Assembly: GCA_002011215.1 (NCBI GenBank)
Contig: MTML01000101.1
Span: forward strand, 1-48,419
From: Archaeoglobus sp. JdFR-24
Lineage (GTDB): Archaea; Halobacteriota; Archaeoglobi; Archaeoglobales; Archaeoglobaceae
DNA: 48,419 bases
Direction of reading: 5' to 3'
Shown: positions 33,820-41,214 of the stretch, piece after piece
Position numbering within the stretch: the stretch's first letter is position 1
Layout of the letters: each line of letters starts with the position of its first letter
The notes under the pieces: generated by a model
Told to the model about the DNA's origin: nothing
Database searches by the model: none
What the model saw: only the letters and a program-made list of their open reading frames with translations
Program-made: the position numbers and the translations under genes

Positions 33820-35310
33820 ATGAAGGTTCTTGCGGTAACGGGAAAACTTGCAGAAAAGGACGTCAGAAAATATGCTGAAAGCGCTGATATCTATGTTGTG
33901 GATATCGATGTTGCTGCCTTTATAACGCCTCATTTTCTTGAAAAACTCGATTTGCAGAAATATGATCTTGTTCTCGTTCCAGGCCTTACACGGGGTCAGG
34001 ACTGGGAAGGACTTGAGAGGAAAAAAGGTTCAAAAATCAGACTTGGACCGATACATGCATATGATCTGAAATTTCTCATGCCTGTAATTGATAAGGTTGA
34101 ATTAAGTCATGAAATCCCAGCATGTCGTTTGATCAGCAAAATAAAAGCTGAGGAAAGTTTTAAACTGGTTGATGAACTGGAAGAACATTACAGTTTTAAA
34201 ATCAAGAATACTGGAGTTGGTGGTTCTTCAAGAATGAAGGTTGTTGCTGAGATTGTTGATGCAACGAAACTCACAGAAGAGAAACTTATTGAGAAAATAA
34301 AATACTACGAAGAGAGTGGAGCGGATATCATTGATCTTGGCTTACCCCTTGTGGTAAATCCAGATGAAGTTATGAGCGTGGTGGAAATTGCTCAGGGTAG
34401 TACAGATCTTCCCGTGAGCGTTGATACCTTTAATGTCGAGGCAATAAAAGCTGCCGTTGAAGCTGGAGTGGATATGGTAATGAGCATTTCTGAAACCAAC
34501 ATGGAAGCTTTGAAGTATATCGACGATCGGGCGGTTGTGGTGGTCGAGAGAGATTTAAATAAGCTGGTCAAGCTTTTAGGTATCGTTAGAGAACACACGG
34601 ATAGAGTTATAGCTGACCCGGTTCTCGATCCACCCTATAACGTTTTCAAATCAATATCTAGGTACGCTGAGTTCAGGGAACTTGATGAAGAAACCCCTCT
34701 TCTTTTTGGAATTGGAAACATAACTGAACTTGTGGATGCCGATTCCATTGGCATTAATGCCTTACTTGCTGTGATCGGTGAAGAAATTGGGGTGAATTTG
34801 CTCTTCACTACTGAAGCAAGCTCAAAAAGCATTGGAAGTGTGAAAGAACTCTATTATTCGAGTTATATGGCAAAGGCTGCGAAAATCAGGAATACAACAC
34901 CTAAGGATCTTGGGATCAGTCTTCTAGTTCTGAAGGACAAGGTGAAACTTGAGACATGCGGAGTTCCTGAAGGAGCAATTGAAGCAGAAGAAAATGCTGG
35001 ATTTATCAGAGACCCTATGGGAGATTTTAGAATCTGGGTAAAAGGAAACAGGATTGTTTGCGGTCATGAAAAAATTGATGTTGTTGGGAAAAGTGCGAAG
35101 GAGATTTATGACACTGTTATAAAAAAAGGGCTCATATCGAGGTTAGATCACGCAGCATATCTTGGTAAGGAACTGGAAAAAGCAGAAATAGCTGTACTCC
35201 TCAGAAAGAACTATACACAGGATCAGGAACTTGATTTTGGAGTATATGGATGGGATAAGGAAAATGGATGGGATAATAAAAGGATCGATAAGCATGAAAG
35301 GAAAGGGTAA
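33820..35310 (+). CDS. Dihydropteroate synthase-related protein, archaeal family
   Basis: 496 aa. A unique N-terminal third (MKVLAVTGKLAEKDVRKYAESADIYVVDIDVAAFITPH) is followed by a TIM-barrel domain related to dihydropteroate synthase from about residue 130, with ESGADIIDLGLPLVVNPDEV, VSVDTFNVEAIKAAVEAGVDMVMSISETN and ADPVLDPPYNVFKSISRY. The C-terminal part (AAYLGKELEKAEIAVLLRKNYTQDQELDFGVYGW) is peculiar to the family. Found in methanogens and Archaeoglobales; a role in methanopterin or another one-carbon cofactor is suspected but not shown here. MptG lies 2.5 kb downstream. The start lacks a clear ribosome binding site. Confidence 0.85.
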   Translation: MKVLAVTGKLAEKDVRKYAESADIYVVDIDVAAFITPHFLEKLDLQKYDLVLVPGLTRGQDWEGLERKKGSKIRLGPIHAYDLKFLMPVIDKVELSHEIPACRLISKIKAEESFKLVDELEEHYSFKIKNTGVGGSSRMKVVAEIVDATKLTEEKLIEKIKYYEESGADIIDLGLPLVVNPDEVMSVVEIAQGSTDLPVSVDTFNVEAIKAAVEAGVDMVMSISETNMEALKYIDDRAVVVVERDLNKLVKLLGIVREHTDRVIADPVLDPPYNVFKSISRYAEFRELDEETPLLFGIGNITELVDADSIGINALLAVIGEEIGVNLLFTTEASSKSIGSVKELYYSSYMAKAAKIRNTTPKDLGISLLVLKDKVKLETCGVPEGAIEAEENAGFIRDPMGDFRIWVKGNRIVCGHEKIDVVGKSAKEIYDTVIKKGLISRLDHAAYLGKELEKAEIAVLLRKNYTQDQELDFGVYGWDKENGWDNKRIDKHERKG

Positions 35311-35421
35311 GGTTAATATTGTATTGGGATCAGAATCGGTAGTGTTCAGGAGGCTTCCTCACTGGTGGGTTTTTAATCACTAATCAAAAGAATTTTTTAG
35401 TAAAAGTACAACATCAAATTT

Positions 35422-36273
35422 GTGACTGTGTTTGTAAAGAAAGTTGAGAGTTATATAGATGTTTTTGATTTTATCCGGGAAGCATTTGAAACTCTACTCA
35501 CTTACGAATTGCCGGAAAAGATACTGGTCAAACCAAATTTCCTCAAATGGGAGAGGCCGGAGGCTGGATGTACAACACATCCTGAAGTTGTTAAAGCAGT
35601 TGCAGCTTATCTGAATAGTCTTGGAAAGGAAGTTTTAATTGCTGAGGGAGGGTTTACAAAGGGGGTTGCGGACAGATATTTTAGCAGTTATGGTTTTGAG
35701 GAATATGGCAGGTGCATTAATCTTAACAGAGATAAATTTGTTAGCTGTACAATAGATGGCGAGAAGCTGAAATCAATTAGTGTTGCAAAAACAGCTTTCG
35801 AGCTTGCAAAGGAAAAATTTTTCATAAGCATTCCAAAACTCAAAGTACACCATCTGACTACGGTCACCCTTGGAATTAAAAATAATATGGGCTTTTTGAA
35901 GAAGCCCGCAATCAACATGCACAGAAACATTAACTGGAAGCTTGTCGATCTGCTGAAAATTTTCAACCCTCCTATCACGATTATCGATGGTATTACAGGT
36001 GGAGAGAATTCTGAAAGCAACACAAAGCCCGTTGAACACAGAATAATGATAGCCGGAGATAATGTGGTGGAAGTTGATGCTGTTGGAGCTTATTTGATGG
36101 GATTTGAACCGGAAGAGGTTGATGTGATAAGACTTGCAAGTGCGAGTGGTTACGGGGAATGTAGAATAGGGAAAATAGATATTGATGGATTGAGTAAAGG
36201 TGAAATAGAAGAGTTGAGAATAAAATATAGTATTTCTGGTATAAGGAGATTTTTAAGACATTTTAATATTTAA
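35422..36273 (+). CDS. DUF362 family protein
   Basis: 283 aa, starting GTG 35422. It contains the DUF362 pattern: ILVKPNFLKWERPEAGCTTHPEVVKAVAAYL, VLIAEGGFTKGVADRYFSSYGFEEYG, ISIPKLKVHHLTTVTLGIKNNMGF, IDGITGGENSE and VDAVGAYLMGFEPEEVDVIRLASASG. Many DUF362 proteins carry a ferredoxin tail; this one has none. Function is not established. The 111-bp gap after the dihydropteroate-synthase-related gene has a T-run (GGGTTTTTAATC) that may end the previous transcript. Confidence 0.85.
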   Translation: MTVFVKKVESYIDVFDFIREAFETLLTYELPEKILVKPNFLKWERPEAGCTTHPEVVKAVAAYLNSLGKEVLIAEGGFTKGVADRYFSSYGFEEYGRCINLNRDKFVSCTIDGEKLKSISVAKTAFELAKEKFFISIPKLKVHHLTTVTLGIKNNMGFLKKPAINMHRNINWKLVDLLKIFNPPITIIDGITGGENSESNTKPVEHRIMIAGDNVVEVDAVGAYLMGFEPEEVDVIRLASASGYGECRIGKIDIDGLSKGEIEELRIKYSISGIRRFLRHFNI

Positions 36274-36340
36274 TTAAATTTAAAGTGTTATAGTAATATC
36301 TATCGCTCCGATAAAAGAGTGTAGCGGAAATGTTTTGACA

Positions 36341-36350
36341 GCTTTTATAC
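36341..36350 (+). promoter_or_regulatory. TATA element ahead of the candidate structured RNA
   Basis: GCTTTTATAC lies 70 bp after the DUF362 stop with no coding frame after it. It predicts transcription start around 36370-36376, just ahead of the 5' arm of a long-range stem. Confidence 0.45.
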
Positions 36351-36371
36351 ATTTACATGCAACAAACGATC

Positions 36372-36490
36372 TCTCACGCTGTAGAGGGGTGGGCAGAAGC
36401 AAATAAAATTTTTGTGAATAGGTAAAGCTTCAGATAGCGCCATCTGTACATTGGATGATCAGAATTGGATGATCAGAAGTCCCCTCTAAG
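36372..36490 (+). ncRNA. Candidate structured non-coding RNA
   Basis: TAGAGGGG (36382-36389) and CCCCTCTA (36481-36488) are exact 8-bp complements that would close a domain of about 107 nt. Inside, GAAGC (36396-36400) pairs with GCTTC (36427-36431), and CAGAT (36431-36435) with ATCTG (36442-36446). TTGGATGATCAGAA is present twice in tandem (36451-36464 and 36465-36478). A TATA box lies at the right distance upstream, there is no plausible coding frame, and the arms are GC-rich in otherwise AT-rich DNA. It matches no RNA class that I recognise; C/D boxes are not present in standard form. Confidence 0.45.
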
Positions 36491-36664
36491 ATTATTTAAA
36501 AATGATTCTCAAGATTTTCAACTCAGTGACAAAAGTCGGGGGCGTTATTGTACACATCATACATCGATTATATTTCTTTCATGGATTTTTAGTGAAGTGT
36601 GTTTTCAGTTCTGCAAAAATGCATAACGGTAATTTTAAATATATTTTGAACCAAGGGCTGATGA
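36491..36664. other. Leader region of the HTH-CBS gene
   Basis: No gene with family resemblance. A frame of 59 codons at 36502-36681 overlaps the next gene and has no ribosome binding site. TTTTAAATATATTTTG near 36633-36648 is a good TATA box, placing transcription start almost at the ATG of the HTH-CBS gene. A second TATA-like ATTATTTAAA at 36491-36500 has no clear target. Confidence 0.5.
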
Positions 36665-37255
36665 ATGCACATAGAAATTGAGGAAATTAAAGGGAAAAGA
36701 AAAAAACTTGGAATAACTCAAAAGAAGCTGGCTGAGCTTGTTGGTGTAAGCCAGCCTTTGATTGCGAGAATTGAGTCTGGAGATATTGATCCAAAGCTAT
36801 CTCTTGTTAAAAAAATTTATGAAGTACTTGAAAATCTCGAGGGAAAAAAAGTCAACGCTAAAGGTGTCATGAACCCCAAAGTTATGAGTGTAACTCCAGG
36901 TCAGTCACTCAGGGAAGTTATTGAGATAATGCTTAAACATGGAATCTCGCAGATGCCTGTTATGGAACTTGGCAGGGTTCTTGGAACTGTAACGGAAAGC
37001 TCGATTGTGAAAATAATTCTCAGCAGGGGAATTGAAGGAGCGGAAGAGATGAAGGTCAAGGACTGTATGGATGAACCCCTTCCGACTATCTCACCAAATG
37101 AGAACCTTGAATACATCAGCAAAATGCTAATTCATAATCCAGCAGTCCTGGTTGCTGATGGTAGAAATATTATTGGAATCATCACAAAGCACGATATTAT
37201 GAAATCCATTAGGGGAAAGGAATATGAGGAACATTTTCTGGCACAGAATGGCTGA
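36665..37255 (+). CDS. HTH (XRE-type) and CBS-pair regulator
   Basis: 196 aa. Residues 4-57 are an XRE-like helix-turn-helix (KGKRKKLGITQKKLAELVGVSQPLIARIESGDIDPKLS). Residues about 66-190 carry two CBS motifs (VMNPKVMSVTPGQSLREVIEIMLKHGISQMPVME and VKDCMDEPLPTISPNENLEYISKML..GIITKHDIMKSI). CBS pairs bind adenosyl ligands such as AMP, ATP or SAM, so DNA binding is probably ligand-controlled. The architecture is common in methanogens and Archaeoglobales. It overlaps the next gene and may regulate the unit leading to mptG. Confidence 0.92.
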   Translation: MHIEIEEIKGKRKKLGITQKKLAELVGVSQPLIARIESGDIDPKLSLVKKIYEVLENLEGKKVNAKGVMNPKVMSVTPGQSLREVIEIMLKHGISQMPVMELGRVLGTVTESSIVKIILSRGIEGAEEMKVKDCMDEPLPTISPNENLEYISKMLIHNPAVLVADGRNIIGIITKHDIMKSIRGKEYEEHFLAQNG

Positions 37256-37826
37256 TGAAGAGAAAATCGATTATCTTCAGAAATTCAGCGTTGGTGTTAT
37301 AGGATCGAGAATGCTTATGGAAATACTTTGGCGGAGCGGTGTCGGATGCATACGTTACATTGGTGATTTCATAACTCCTGTTGATGTGAGACTTGATGCA
37401 AGTATCAAACCCCTTGAAGCAAATGATTATGATGTAGTTCATCCCATGAGCCCAGATTCATGCATAATCTCGTATCCCTACCCTGACGACTACAAAGAGC
37501 TGAAAAAGCAGCTAAGGGGCATAGATGTGATTGTTGCTCACAAACACATATCTCTCTCGGCTCAAATTGCAGAAGAACTTGGAACACCTTTCATACCAGA
37601 TATCATAACCACGTTCCTCCCGGACGGAATCTCCTTTTTTGATGTAGAATGTCCAAGACCAGACCACGATCCGATTTCATATGCTCTTACTTGCTCGATT
37701 CAGGCAGGAGAGTTGATAAGAATCTTTACGGGATATCATTTACCGGCAATAGCCCCTACAGCATATCTGGTAGACTCCAGAATCCCCAATTATCTGAAAA
37801 AGATTGAGCTTAAAAGAAAAAACTGA
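37248..37826 (+). CDS. Divergent ThiF/E1-like Rossmann-fold protein
   Basis: About 192 aa from ATG 37248 (MADEEKIDYLQKF), overlapping the HTH-CBS stop by 8 bp; ATG 37224 in the same frame is possible but would overlap more. FSVGVIGSRMLMEILWRSGVGCIRYIGDF resembles the nucleotide-binding start of ThiF/MoeB/E1 proteins, with GSR in place of GxGxxG. The rest (DYDVVHPMSPDSC, DVIVAHKHISLSAQIAEELGTPFIPDIITTFLPDG) has Rossmann-like alternation. I see no CxxC zinc site and no clear catalytic Cys, so normal adenylation is doubtful. It lies 46 bp before mptG, suggesting a cofactor-related role. Confidence 0.6.
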   Translation: MADEEKIDYLQKFSVGVIGSRMLMEILWRSGVGCIRYIGDFITPVDVRLDASIKPLEANDYDVVHPMSPDSCIISYPYPDDYKELKKQLRGIDVIVAHKHISLSAQIAEELGTPFIPDIITTFLPDGISFFDVECPRPDHDPISYALTCSIQAGELIRIFTGYHLPAIAPTAYLVDSRIPNYLKKIELKRKN

Positions 37827-37872
37827 AGAAATGTAATGGGGTTAGATAGTATATTAAGAGAGTTGATAATCC

Positions 37873-38841
37873 ATGAAAAAAATTAAAATCAAGACACCAT
37901 CCAGAATTCACATAACGCTTATAGATCTGAACGGAGAAATTGGAAGGGTAGACGGGGGACTTGGACTTACATTAACTGAGCCATATGTAGAGGTTGAAGG
38001 CGTTTTATCCGACTCGGTAAACCTTGCTGGCAATTCTCTCAATTCTGAGAGATTTTTAAAAACCGCAAAAAAACTCAGTGATGCTTTTGGTAGAGGGATT
38101 GAACTCAATGTAAATAAGGACTACAGAAGTCATGTTGGACTCGGGAGCGGAACTCAGATCTCACTCGCCGTTGCAGAAATTTATAAACGACTGTACAATC
38201 TTGATCTGAGCCTTACCGAGCTTGCAGGTCTTGTCGGGAGAGGAGGAACTTCAGGAATCGGTGTTGCAGCTTTCAGGCTTGGAGGTTTCATTGTTGATGG
38301 GGGGCACTCCAAAAAAATAAAAAAGGATTTCTTACCATCTTCGGCAAGCAAAGCCCCTCCACCACCCGTCATAGCGAGATACGATTTCCCTGACTGGGAC
38401 ATCGTAGTTGCAATACCTGATCTTACAGGATATTTTGGTGATAGAGAAGTTGACCTGTTTCAGAAGTACTGTCCGATCTCGATCAGCGAGGTGAGAGCAC
38501 TCAGTCATATCATTCTGATGAAGGTTATGCCTTCAATTGTTGAGGGTGATCTCGATGATTTTAGTGATGCTATCGCGAGGATTCAGACTCTCGGGTTCAA
38601 AAGGGTTGAAATAGATCAGTATGGCGAGCTGATCCGTGAAGTTATAAACAGTGTCAGAGAAAATAAGGTTGCTGTCGGGATGAGTTCCACCGGGCCCACG
38701 ATTTATGCAGTCACAGATTCGGGTTCAAACGAGGTCGCAAGGGATATAAAATCGGCATTCAAGGAAAGTGACATCGGTTGCGAAACGATCATTACTAAGG
38801 CGAATAATAACGGAGCTAAAATCAAGGAAATTGAACTTTGA
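37873..38841 (+). CDS. mptG: Beta-ribofuranosylaminobenzene 5'-phosphate synthase (MptG)
   Basis: First committed step of tetrahydromethanopterin synthesis: 4-hydroxybenzoate (or 4-aminobenzoate) plus PRPP gives the ribosylated product with loss of pyrophosphate and CO2. 322 aa, GHMP-kinase-like fold. TPSRIHITLIDLNGEIGRVDGGLGLTL, SHVGLGSGTQISLAVAEIY, GRGGTSGIGVAAFRLGGFIVDGGH and VGMSSTGPTIYAVT are family hallmarks. Archaeoglobales use this C1 carrier for acetyl-CoA pathway reactions. It lies downstream of the HTH-CBS and ThiF-like genes with short spacing. Confidence 0.94.
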   Translation: MKKIKIKTPSRIHITLIDLNGEIGRVDGGLGLTLTEPYVEVEGVLSDSVNLAGNSLNSERFLKTAKKLSDAFGRGIELNVNKDYRSHVGLGSGTQISLAVAEIYKRLYNLDLSLTELAGLVGRGGTSGIGVAAFRLGGFIVDGGHSKKIKKDFLPSSASKAPPPPVIARYDFPDWDIVVAIPDLTGYFGDREVDLFQKYCPISISEVRALSHIILMKVMPSIVEGDLDDFSDAIARIQTLGFKRVEIDQYGELIREVINSVRENKVAVGMSSTGPTIYAVTDSGSNEVARDIKSAFKESDIGCETIITKANNNGAKIKEIEL

Positions 38842-38883
38842 GAAGTAATTGGTTTGGCTTTAGAAGTAATTGATTTGGCTTTA
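38842..38883. repeat. Tandem duplication of a 21-bp unit
   Basis: GAAGTAATTGGTTTGGCTTTA (38842-38862) is followed at once by GAAGTAATTGATTTGGCTTTA (38863-38883), 20 of 21 identical. The first copy starts at the base after the mptG stop codon, so this is a 3'-flanking duplication outside coding DNA. Confidence 0.85.
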
Positions 38884-38982
38884 ATGGATAATTAACTTTA
38901 AACGATTGAACTTAAGCTTTAATAAGGTCAGACTATCTCAGACTTAAAATACCAAATCTCAACAGTTAAGAGTGTGAAAAAG

Positions 38983-39786
38983 ATGGGTGTGGAAAAAATA
39001 TATAGGGTCTGGTTTGGAGAAGTTTATGCGGAAAACGGGAAGTTTAAAGCTCGCAGATCAGATAATCTTATAGAATCATTTAAAGAGTGCCTGAAAAATA
39101 AGGAAAAGATCCCTTTTTCGCTAATTAAGGCTGGAACAGAGATATTTGGTTCTGAAGAGATGTATTATAAAAACTTGAGAAAGGTTGCCATCTCTACAGC
39201 TTATGAGAAAGTTGAGGAGAATTTGAAAAGGGATGACCGTTATTTGATAATGCTCCTGAAAGCGGTGGATGAAATTGATCAGAGCATTAATTTATTTGAA
39301 GAAAAAATTAGGGATATTGAGGAGATAAAAATAACTAAAACGACTGTGGAGTTTAGAGAAGCTGTAAAGAATCTGAAAAAACTCAGAAAAAGTATTCAGG
39401 ATGAGATCAATGATCTTGCAGCGAAAATAATGCCCAATGTGACTGAGATTCTTGGAGGAGTCCTTTCTGCAAGGTTGCTGGAAAAAGCTGGAAGTTTGAA
39501 AAGACTGTCTTCTTTACCAGCGAGCACTATACAGATCCTGGGGGCTGAGAAAAGTCTTTTTAAAGCTGTATCGAGAATCAAAAAAGGAAAACCTGCAAAA
39601 ACTCCCAAACACGGCTTGATATTTCAACACCCCTTTATCAGAACTCTTCCAAAGTCCAGGAGAGGTAAAATGGCAAGATTCATGGCTGCAAAGCTTGCAA
39701 TTGCTGCAAGAATTGATTATTATAGTGGAGAGCTCAATGAAAGTCTTTTAGAGGCTATAAAAAGAAAGTATGAAGAATTGAGATAG
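38983..39786 (+). CDS. aNop5 (Nop56/58), box C/D RNP core protein
   Basis: Scaffold of the box C/D particle that guides 2'-O-methylation of rRNA and tRNA; it bridges L7Ae-bound guide RNA to fibrillarin. About 267 aa from ATG 38983, preferred over GTG 38974 because GAGTG lies eight bases ahead. An N-terminal fibrillarin-binding domain (residues 1-95) is followed by a coiled coil (about 95-165, VEFREAVKNLKKLRKSIQDEINDLAAKI) and the Nop domain: MPNVTEILGGVLSARLLEKAGSLKRLSSLPASTIQILGAEKSLF, KHGLIFQHPFI. The gap to fibrillarin is 4 bp. Confidence 0.96.
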   Translation: MGVEKIYRVWFGEVYAENGKFKARRSDNLIESFKECLKNKEKIPFSLIKAGTEIFGSEEMYYKNLRKVAISTAYEKVEENLKRDDRYLIMLLKAVDEIDQSINLFEEKIRDIEEIKITKTTVEFREAVKNLKKLRKSIQDEINDLAAKIMPNVTEILGGVLSARLLEKAGSLKRLSSLPASTIQILGAEKSLFKAVSRIKKGKPAKTPKHGLIFQHPFIRTLPKSRRGKMARFMAAKLAIAARIDYYSGELNESLLEAIKRKYEELR

Positions 39787-39790
39787 TGGG

Positions 39791-40486
39791 ATGGTTGAAA
39801 TGTCTGAGATATCTGAAATATCTGAAACACAGGGGATAAAAATAATCAGAAAGATTATTCACAACGCATTTGTTATAGCAAAGGGAGATAAGGAACTTCT
39901 TGCAACAAAAAGTCGCTACTCTACACATTACGGGGAAAGGAAGTATGGTGAATTAAGGGAATGGATCCCCTACAGGAGTAAGTTCGCTGCAGTACTTCTT
40001 AAAGGATATTCTATTGAGATCCCTCCAGACTGTAAAATGCTTTATCTTGGTGCAGCAAGTGGAACAACCGTCAGTCATGTTGCAGATATCGTTGATCAGG
40101 GCATCATCTATGCTGTGGAATATTCTGCAAAGCCTTTTTCTAAATTTTTAGAGCTTGCAACCGAGAGAGAAAATATAATTCCACTTCTCGAAGATGCATC
40201 AAAGCCCTGGAGATACTCCGGGATTGTTGAAGAGGTGGATTTCATCTATCAGGACATATCACAGAAAGAACAGATAGGAATCTTTAAACTCAACTCGGAA
40301 TACTTTTTAAAAAAAGGTGGAGAGGGTTTGATAATGGTTAAGGCCAGGAGTATTGATTCAACCACAGAACCTCAGGAAATATATGAGTCAGTCCTGGATG
40401 AGATTGCTTCAAGCTTTGAAATTAAGGCTTACGGTTCGCTTGAGCCCTACCACAGGGATCACATTTTCATCCATACTGTTAAGTAA
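39791..40486 (+). CDS. flpA: Fibrillarin, rRNA/tRNA 2'-O-methyltransferase
   Basis: Catalytic SAM-dependent methyltransferase of the box C/D particle. 231 aa. After a short repeat-like N-terminus (SEISEISET), YGERKYGELREWIPYRSKFAAVLLKG is the fibrillarin signature, MLYLGAASGTTVSHVADIV the SAM-binding motif, VDFIYQDISQ holds the catalytic Asp region, and LEPYHRDHIFIH closes the fold. The start could be ATG 39791 or ATG 39800 (MSEISEIS). It follows aNop5 by 4 bp, the usual archaeal pairing. Confidence 0.97.
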   Translation: MVEMSEISEISETQGIKIIRKIIHNAFVIAKGDKELLATKSRYSTHYGERKYGELREWIPYRSKFAAVLLKGYSIEIPPDCKMLYLGAASGTTVSHVADIVDQGIIYAVEYSAKPFSKFLELATERENIIPLLEDASKPWRYSGIVEEVDFIYQDISQKEQIGIFKLNSEYFLKKGGEGLIMVKARSIDSTTEPQEIYESVLDEIASSFEIKAYGSLEPYHRDHIFIHTVK

Positions 40487-40527
40487 CGTGAGATGATAAT
40501 GGTAAAAAATAGAAATGGGGTAGTAAA

Positions 40528-41214
40528 ATGAGACAGAGATTTGTTCTCGACACTACAGCTCTAACCGATACCGGAATGCGAACCAAGGAGGGTTATGAAT
40601 CCATATGTGATTCAGCTGCAGAAATTCTCAATTTAATTGCAAGAGCGAGACTGAAGCTCGATATTAGCTGTTATATTCCCTTTCCTACAGTTTATACTGA
40701 GCTTTTAAGTTTTCTGAAAAGATATGATTGCAGTGAGGAAGTCTACGCAAAAATAGATACGTGGCTTGTAAAAAAGACTCCAAATAGGTATGAAGTGAAG
40801 ATTCCCGCAGCGATATTTTATGAGTATGTTCTGACAATGAGGCAGAAAATAAATCGCGGAAAAAAGCTTGCTGAAGAGTTCATTTGGGAGAGTTCTGCAA
40901 TTACTTCAAAGTTATGTGATCAGGAGGACAAGCAGGTTTCAATGGAAAGTGAAGTAGGCCAGCTTGTGAACAGATTTAGAGAGAGATACAGAACTGCACT
41001 TAGAGGGGGAATCCTTGATAGCGAGCCCGATATAGATGTGTTGTTGCTTGCAAAGGAGCTTGAAGCAGGAGTTGTGAGCAGTGACGCTGGAATAAAAAAG
41101 TGGTCAGAAAAACTCGGATTGAGGTTTGTCGAAGCATCAAAATTTCCCAGAATGCTCAGGGAATATTTGATGGCTATTGAAGATGTGAGTTCTGGAAAAT
41201 TGGAAAAGGTATGA
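40528..41214 (+). CDS. HARP: RNA-free RNase P homologue (PIN domain, UPF0278)
   Basis: 228 aa PIN-domain protein of the UPF0278 group, formerly labelled RNA ligase partner protein, now known as Homologs of Aquifex RNase P. Such proteins remove 5' leaders from pre-tRNA without RNA. MRQRFVLDTTALTDTG holds the first acidic residues (D8, D14). A helical insertion (residues about 60-150) fits the spike domain. The C-terminal SEPDIDVLLLAKELEAGVVSSDAGI supplies D168, D170 and D186. In archaea they usually coexist with the RNA-based enzyme. Its stop overlaps the hisS start (ATGA), and aNop5-fibrillarin lie just upstream. Confidence 0.92.
   Translation: MRQRFVLDTTALTDTGMRTKEGYESICDSAAEILNLIARARLKLDISCYIPFPTVYTELLSFLKRYDCSEEVYAKIDTWLVKKTPNRYEVKIPAAIFYEYVLTMRQKINRGKKLAEEFIWESSAITSKLCDQEDKQVSMESEVGQLVNRFRERYRTALRGGILDSEPDIDVLLLAKELEAGVVSSDAGIKKWSEKLGLRFVEASKFPRMLREYLMAIEDVSSGKLEKV

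Noticed and set aside
36372..36490. Interpretation of the structured interval as RNase P RNA, SRP RNA or a standard C/D guide
   Set aside because: It is too short for RNase P or SRP RNA and lacks RTGATGA with CTGA boxes.
36502..36681. 59-codon frame beginning ATG after a TATA-like element
   Set aside because: It runs into the HTH-CBS gene in another frame, has no ribosome binding site, and the TATA box is too close to the ATG.
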